Shown here piece after piece: positions 6,496 to 8,139 of a stretch of DNA of 8,139 bases; position 1 is the first letter of the stretch, and the number at the start of each line of letters is the position of its first letter. The notes below the pieces were generated by a model that had not been told where the DNA came from, ran no database searches, and saw only the letters and a list, made by a program, of their open reading frames with translations. The stretch is from positions 1 to 8,139 of the forward strand of contig URGC01000105.1 of the NCBI GenBank assembly GCA_900547255.1, in the 5' to 3' direction. A program made the position numbers and the translations under genes. This stretch comes from an uncultured Eubacterium sp. Lineage in GTDB: Bacteria > Bacillota > Clostridia > Lachnospirales > Lachnospiraceae.

Positions 6496-7833
6496 TTACT
6501 GATTAACAGCTTCTTTAATTGTCTTTGCCATATAATCTATCATCTCGTCTGTCATTCCAGGATATACACCAACCCAGAATGTATCCTTCATAATTCTGTC
6601 AGTTGTCTCCAAGCCACCGACAATTCTGTATCCCTCGCCTGTAGCTCTCATCTCGTCAAAGCAAGGATGCTTTGTAAGATTACCTGCGAACAGATTTCTT
6701 GTCTGGACACCGTGGCTCTCAATATACTTAACCACAGCTCCTCTGTCGATGCCTTCTCTTACTGTGATAAGGAATCCAAACCAGCTTGGTCTTGAATTCT
6801 CACATGCAACTGGAAGAATAACCTTATCCTCAATATCAGATAATGCTGCTCTTAATCTGTCAAAGTTATGTCTTCTTCTCTCAACGAATGATGGGAACTT
6901 CTCAAGCTGTGCACAGCCTACAGAAGCCTGCATATCTGTGGCTTTAAGGTTATATCCGAAATGTGAGTATACATACTTATGGTCATATCCTAATGGAAGC
7001 TCGCCATACTGCTTATCAAATCTGTGTCCGCAGAGGTTGTCCACGCCTGATGGACATACGCAGTCACGTCCCCAGTCTCTGAATGAGCGGATGCACTTGT
7101 TAAGGAGTGGATTATTAGTGTACACTGCACCACCTTCGCCCATTGTCATATGATGTGGTGGATAGAAGCTGCTTGTTCCGATATCACCAATTGTACCTGT
7201 AAACTTCTCTTCTCCATCGATTGTGTACTTAGAACCAAGAGCATCACAGTTATCCTCTACAAGCCAGAGATTGTGCTTGTCACAGAATGCCTTAACTGCT
7301 CCGAGGTCGAATGGATTACCAAGTGTATGAGCAATCATTACAGCCTTTGTCTTATCAGATAATGCTGCCTCAAGCTTAGTAACATCTATGTTGTACTGTG
7401 GAATTGTAACATCAACAAATACTGGAACTGCGCCATACTGTATAGCTGGTGTTACAGTTGTTGGGAAACCTGCCGCAACAGTGATGACCTCGTCACCTCT
7501 CTTAATTCTTCTCTCACCGAGAAGTGGTGATGTAAGTGCCATAAATGCATTAAGGTTAGCTGAAGAACCTGAGTTAACTACTGATACATACTTAACACCA
7601 AGGTACTCGCCAAGCTTCTTTTCAAATTCATCTGTATATCTTCCTGCTGTAAGCCAGAATTCAAGCGCACTGTCAACGAGATTCATCATCTCCTTGCTGT
7701 CGTACACACGGCTTGCGTAAGATATTCTGTCACCTTCCTTATACTTCTTCTGGTTGTGATACTTCTTGCAGTATTCATCTACCATTGAAAGTATCTCTTC
7801 TCTTGCCTGTGACTCAGTCTTATTATCGAACAT
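6496..7833 (-). CDS. rfbH: CDP-4-dehydro-6-deoxy-D-glucose 3-dehydrase (E1, RfbH/DdhC)
   Basis: A 445-residue PLP/[2Fe-2S] enzyme of the DegT/AHBA aminotransferase fold. With a reductase (E3) it removes the C3 hydroxyl of CDP-4-keto-6-deoxyglucose in the cytoplasm, giving CDP-4-keto-3,6-dideoxyglucose. The lysine that normally binds PLP is replaced by His227 in SFYPPHHMTMGEGG, the hallmark separating E1 from true aminotransferases. PLP-pocket features include NSGSSANL (87-94) and VEDNCDALGS (192-201). The cluster ligands fit the published E1 pattern: Cys196, then Cys258, Cys260 and Cys268 in CxCx7C. Numbering shifts by a constant 7 from Yersinia E1 for His220 and Cys251/253/261, and by 3 for Cys193, owing to a four-residue insertion near 205. 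The ATG at 7833 has AGGAGG five bases upstream, overlapping the rfbG stop. No E3 reductase gene is visible in the window. Confidence 0.95.
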   Translation of the reverse strand: MFDNKTESQAREEILSMVDEYCKKYHNQKKYKEGDRISYASRVYDSKEMMNLVDSALEFWLTAGRYTDEFEKKLGEYLGVKYVSVVNSGSSANLNAFMALTSPLLGERRIKRGDEVITVAAGFPTTVTPAIQYGAVPVFVDVTIPQYNIDVTKLEAALSDKTKAVMIAHTLGNPFDLGAVKAFCDKHNLWLVEDNCDALGSKYTIDGEEKFTGTIGDIGTSSFYPPHHMTMGEGGAVYTNNPLLNKCIRSFRDWGRDCVCPSGVDNLCGHRFDKQYGELPLGYDHKYVYSHFGYNLKATDMQASVGCAQLEKFPSFVERRRHNFDRLRAALSDIEDKVILPVACENSRPSWFGFLITVREGIDRGAVVKYIESHGVQTRNLFAGNLTKHPCFDEMRATGEGYRIVGGLETTDRIMKDTFWVGVYPGMTDEMIDYMAKTIKEAVNQ

Positions 7834-7842
7834 TGTTTCCTC

Positions 7843-8139
7843 CTAATTGAAAAACTCTTTGATTTCTTTATCCATACATGCCACAACATCTCCTCCTGCG
7901 GCATAAACCTTAGACCATTCTACCGACTTTTCTATAGCCGTATCAAAATTCCATCTAGGCTTCCATCCAAATGTAGTTTTAAGCTTAGAACAGTCAAGCT
8001 TCAGGAAATTAGCCTCATGTGGGCCACCGTCAAACTTGTCAATCCATTTAAGCCCGTCACCCCATTTGTTGCAGAATGTATCCACAAGACTGCCTGTTGT
8101 GACGCAGTCGCTCTCATCAGGACCTACATTATAGAATCC
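7843..8139 (-). CDS. rfbG: CDP-glucose 4,6-dehydratase, C-terminal part (5' end outside window)
   Basis: The last 98 residues of an NAD-dependent SDR that converts CDP-glucose to CDP-4-keto-6-deoxyglucose, the first committed step towards CDP-3,6-dideoxyhexoses. The frame stays open to the right edge, so the internal GTG near 8085 is not the true start. Recognisable family pieces are YNVGPDESDCVTTG (residues 3-16 of the fragment), WGDGLKW, HEANFLKLDCSK and FGWKPRWNFDTAIEKSVEW. Full members are about 350-370 residues, so around 70% lies beyond the edge. Its stop codon TAG overlaps the ribosome site of rfbH, nine bases before the rfbH ATG, indicating tight co-expression. The glucose-1-phosphate cytidylyltransferase (rfbF) would be expected just upstream, outside the window. 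Confidence 0.93.
   Translation of the reverse strand, partial: GFYNVGPDESDCVTTGSLVDTFCNKWGDGLKWIDKFDGGPHEANFLKLDCSKLKTTFGWKPRWNFDTAIEKSVEWSKVYAAGGDVVACMDKEIKEFFN

Noticed and set aside
3070..7720. Several plus-strand open frames of 60-134 codons opposite the sugar genes
   Set aside because: All are antisense shadows of well-supported minus-strand enzymes; the translations look low-complexity or random and lack conserved motifs.
7843..8085. A stand-alone 80-residue gene starting at the GTG near 8085
   Set aside because: The frame continues open to the right edge with conserved CDP-glucose dehydratase sequence, so it is the end of a longer gene.
1..8139. CRISPR arrays, insertion sequences or phage genes
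   Set aside because: No regularly spaced direct repeats, transposase motifs or terminal inverted repeats were seen on either strand.

Overview
The window is a stretch of a cell-surface polysaccharide locus, with every gene on the minus strand, so it is read from right to left. The AT-rich sequence (roughly 40% GC by eye), the strong Gram-positive Shine-Dalgarno sites (GGAGG, AGGAGG, AAAGGAG), frequent ATA/AGA/TTA codons and the family mix suggest an anaerobic Clostridia member, most likely Lachnospiraceae. This is inference; no marker gene fixes the taxon.

Right part (8139 to 2106) is a tightly packed operon. In transcription order it holds the C-terminal end of a CDP-glucose 4,6-dehydratase (rfbG), the PLP/[2Fe-2S] CDP-4-dehydro-6-deoxyglucose 3-dehydrase (rfbH, E1), and a GtrA-family four-helix membrane protein. 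Next come a thiamine-diphosphate carboligase of the acetolactate-synthase fold, an extended short-chain dehydrogenase, and a GtrB-like glycosyltransferase with two C-terminal membrane helices. Gaps are 7-28 bases except for 89 bases before gtrA, which carry a perfect 9-bp inverted repeat and a 14-bp palindrome. RfbG plus RfbH make a CDP-3,6-dideoxy-4-keto-hexose. A ThDP carboligase and a reductase placed directly after them match the logic of the Yersinia yersiniose pathway (YerE, YerF), in which a two-carbon unit from pyruvate is added at C4 and then reduced. The best reading of the window is therefore a branched-chain 3,6-dideoxysugar (yersiniose-type) pathway in a Gram-positive anaerobe, coupled to a GtrA/GtrB-like lipid-linked glycosylation module.

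Middle (2105 to 1921): a complete tRNA-Leu(UAA) with its own extended -10 promoter and a strong intrinsic terminator sits inside the locus and divides it.

Left part (1860 to 1): a second family-2 glycosyltransferase of the dolichyl-phosphate-glucose-synthase type lies just past the terminator with no recognisable promoter. It is followed by glf (UDP-galactopyranose mutase), which has its own good promoter and runs off the left edge. glf implies galactofuranose in the surface glycan.

No mobile element, CRISPR array or plus-strand gene is supported, and no gene-free stretch exceeds about 270 bases.
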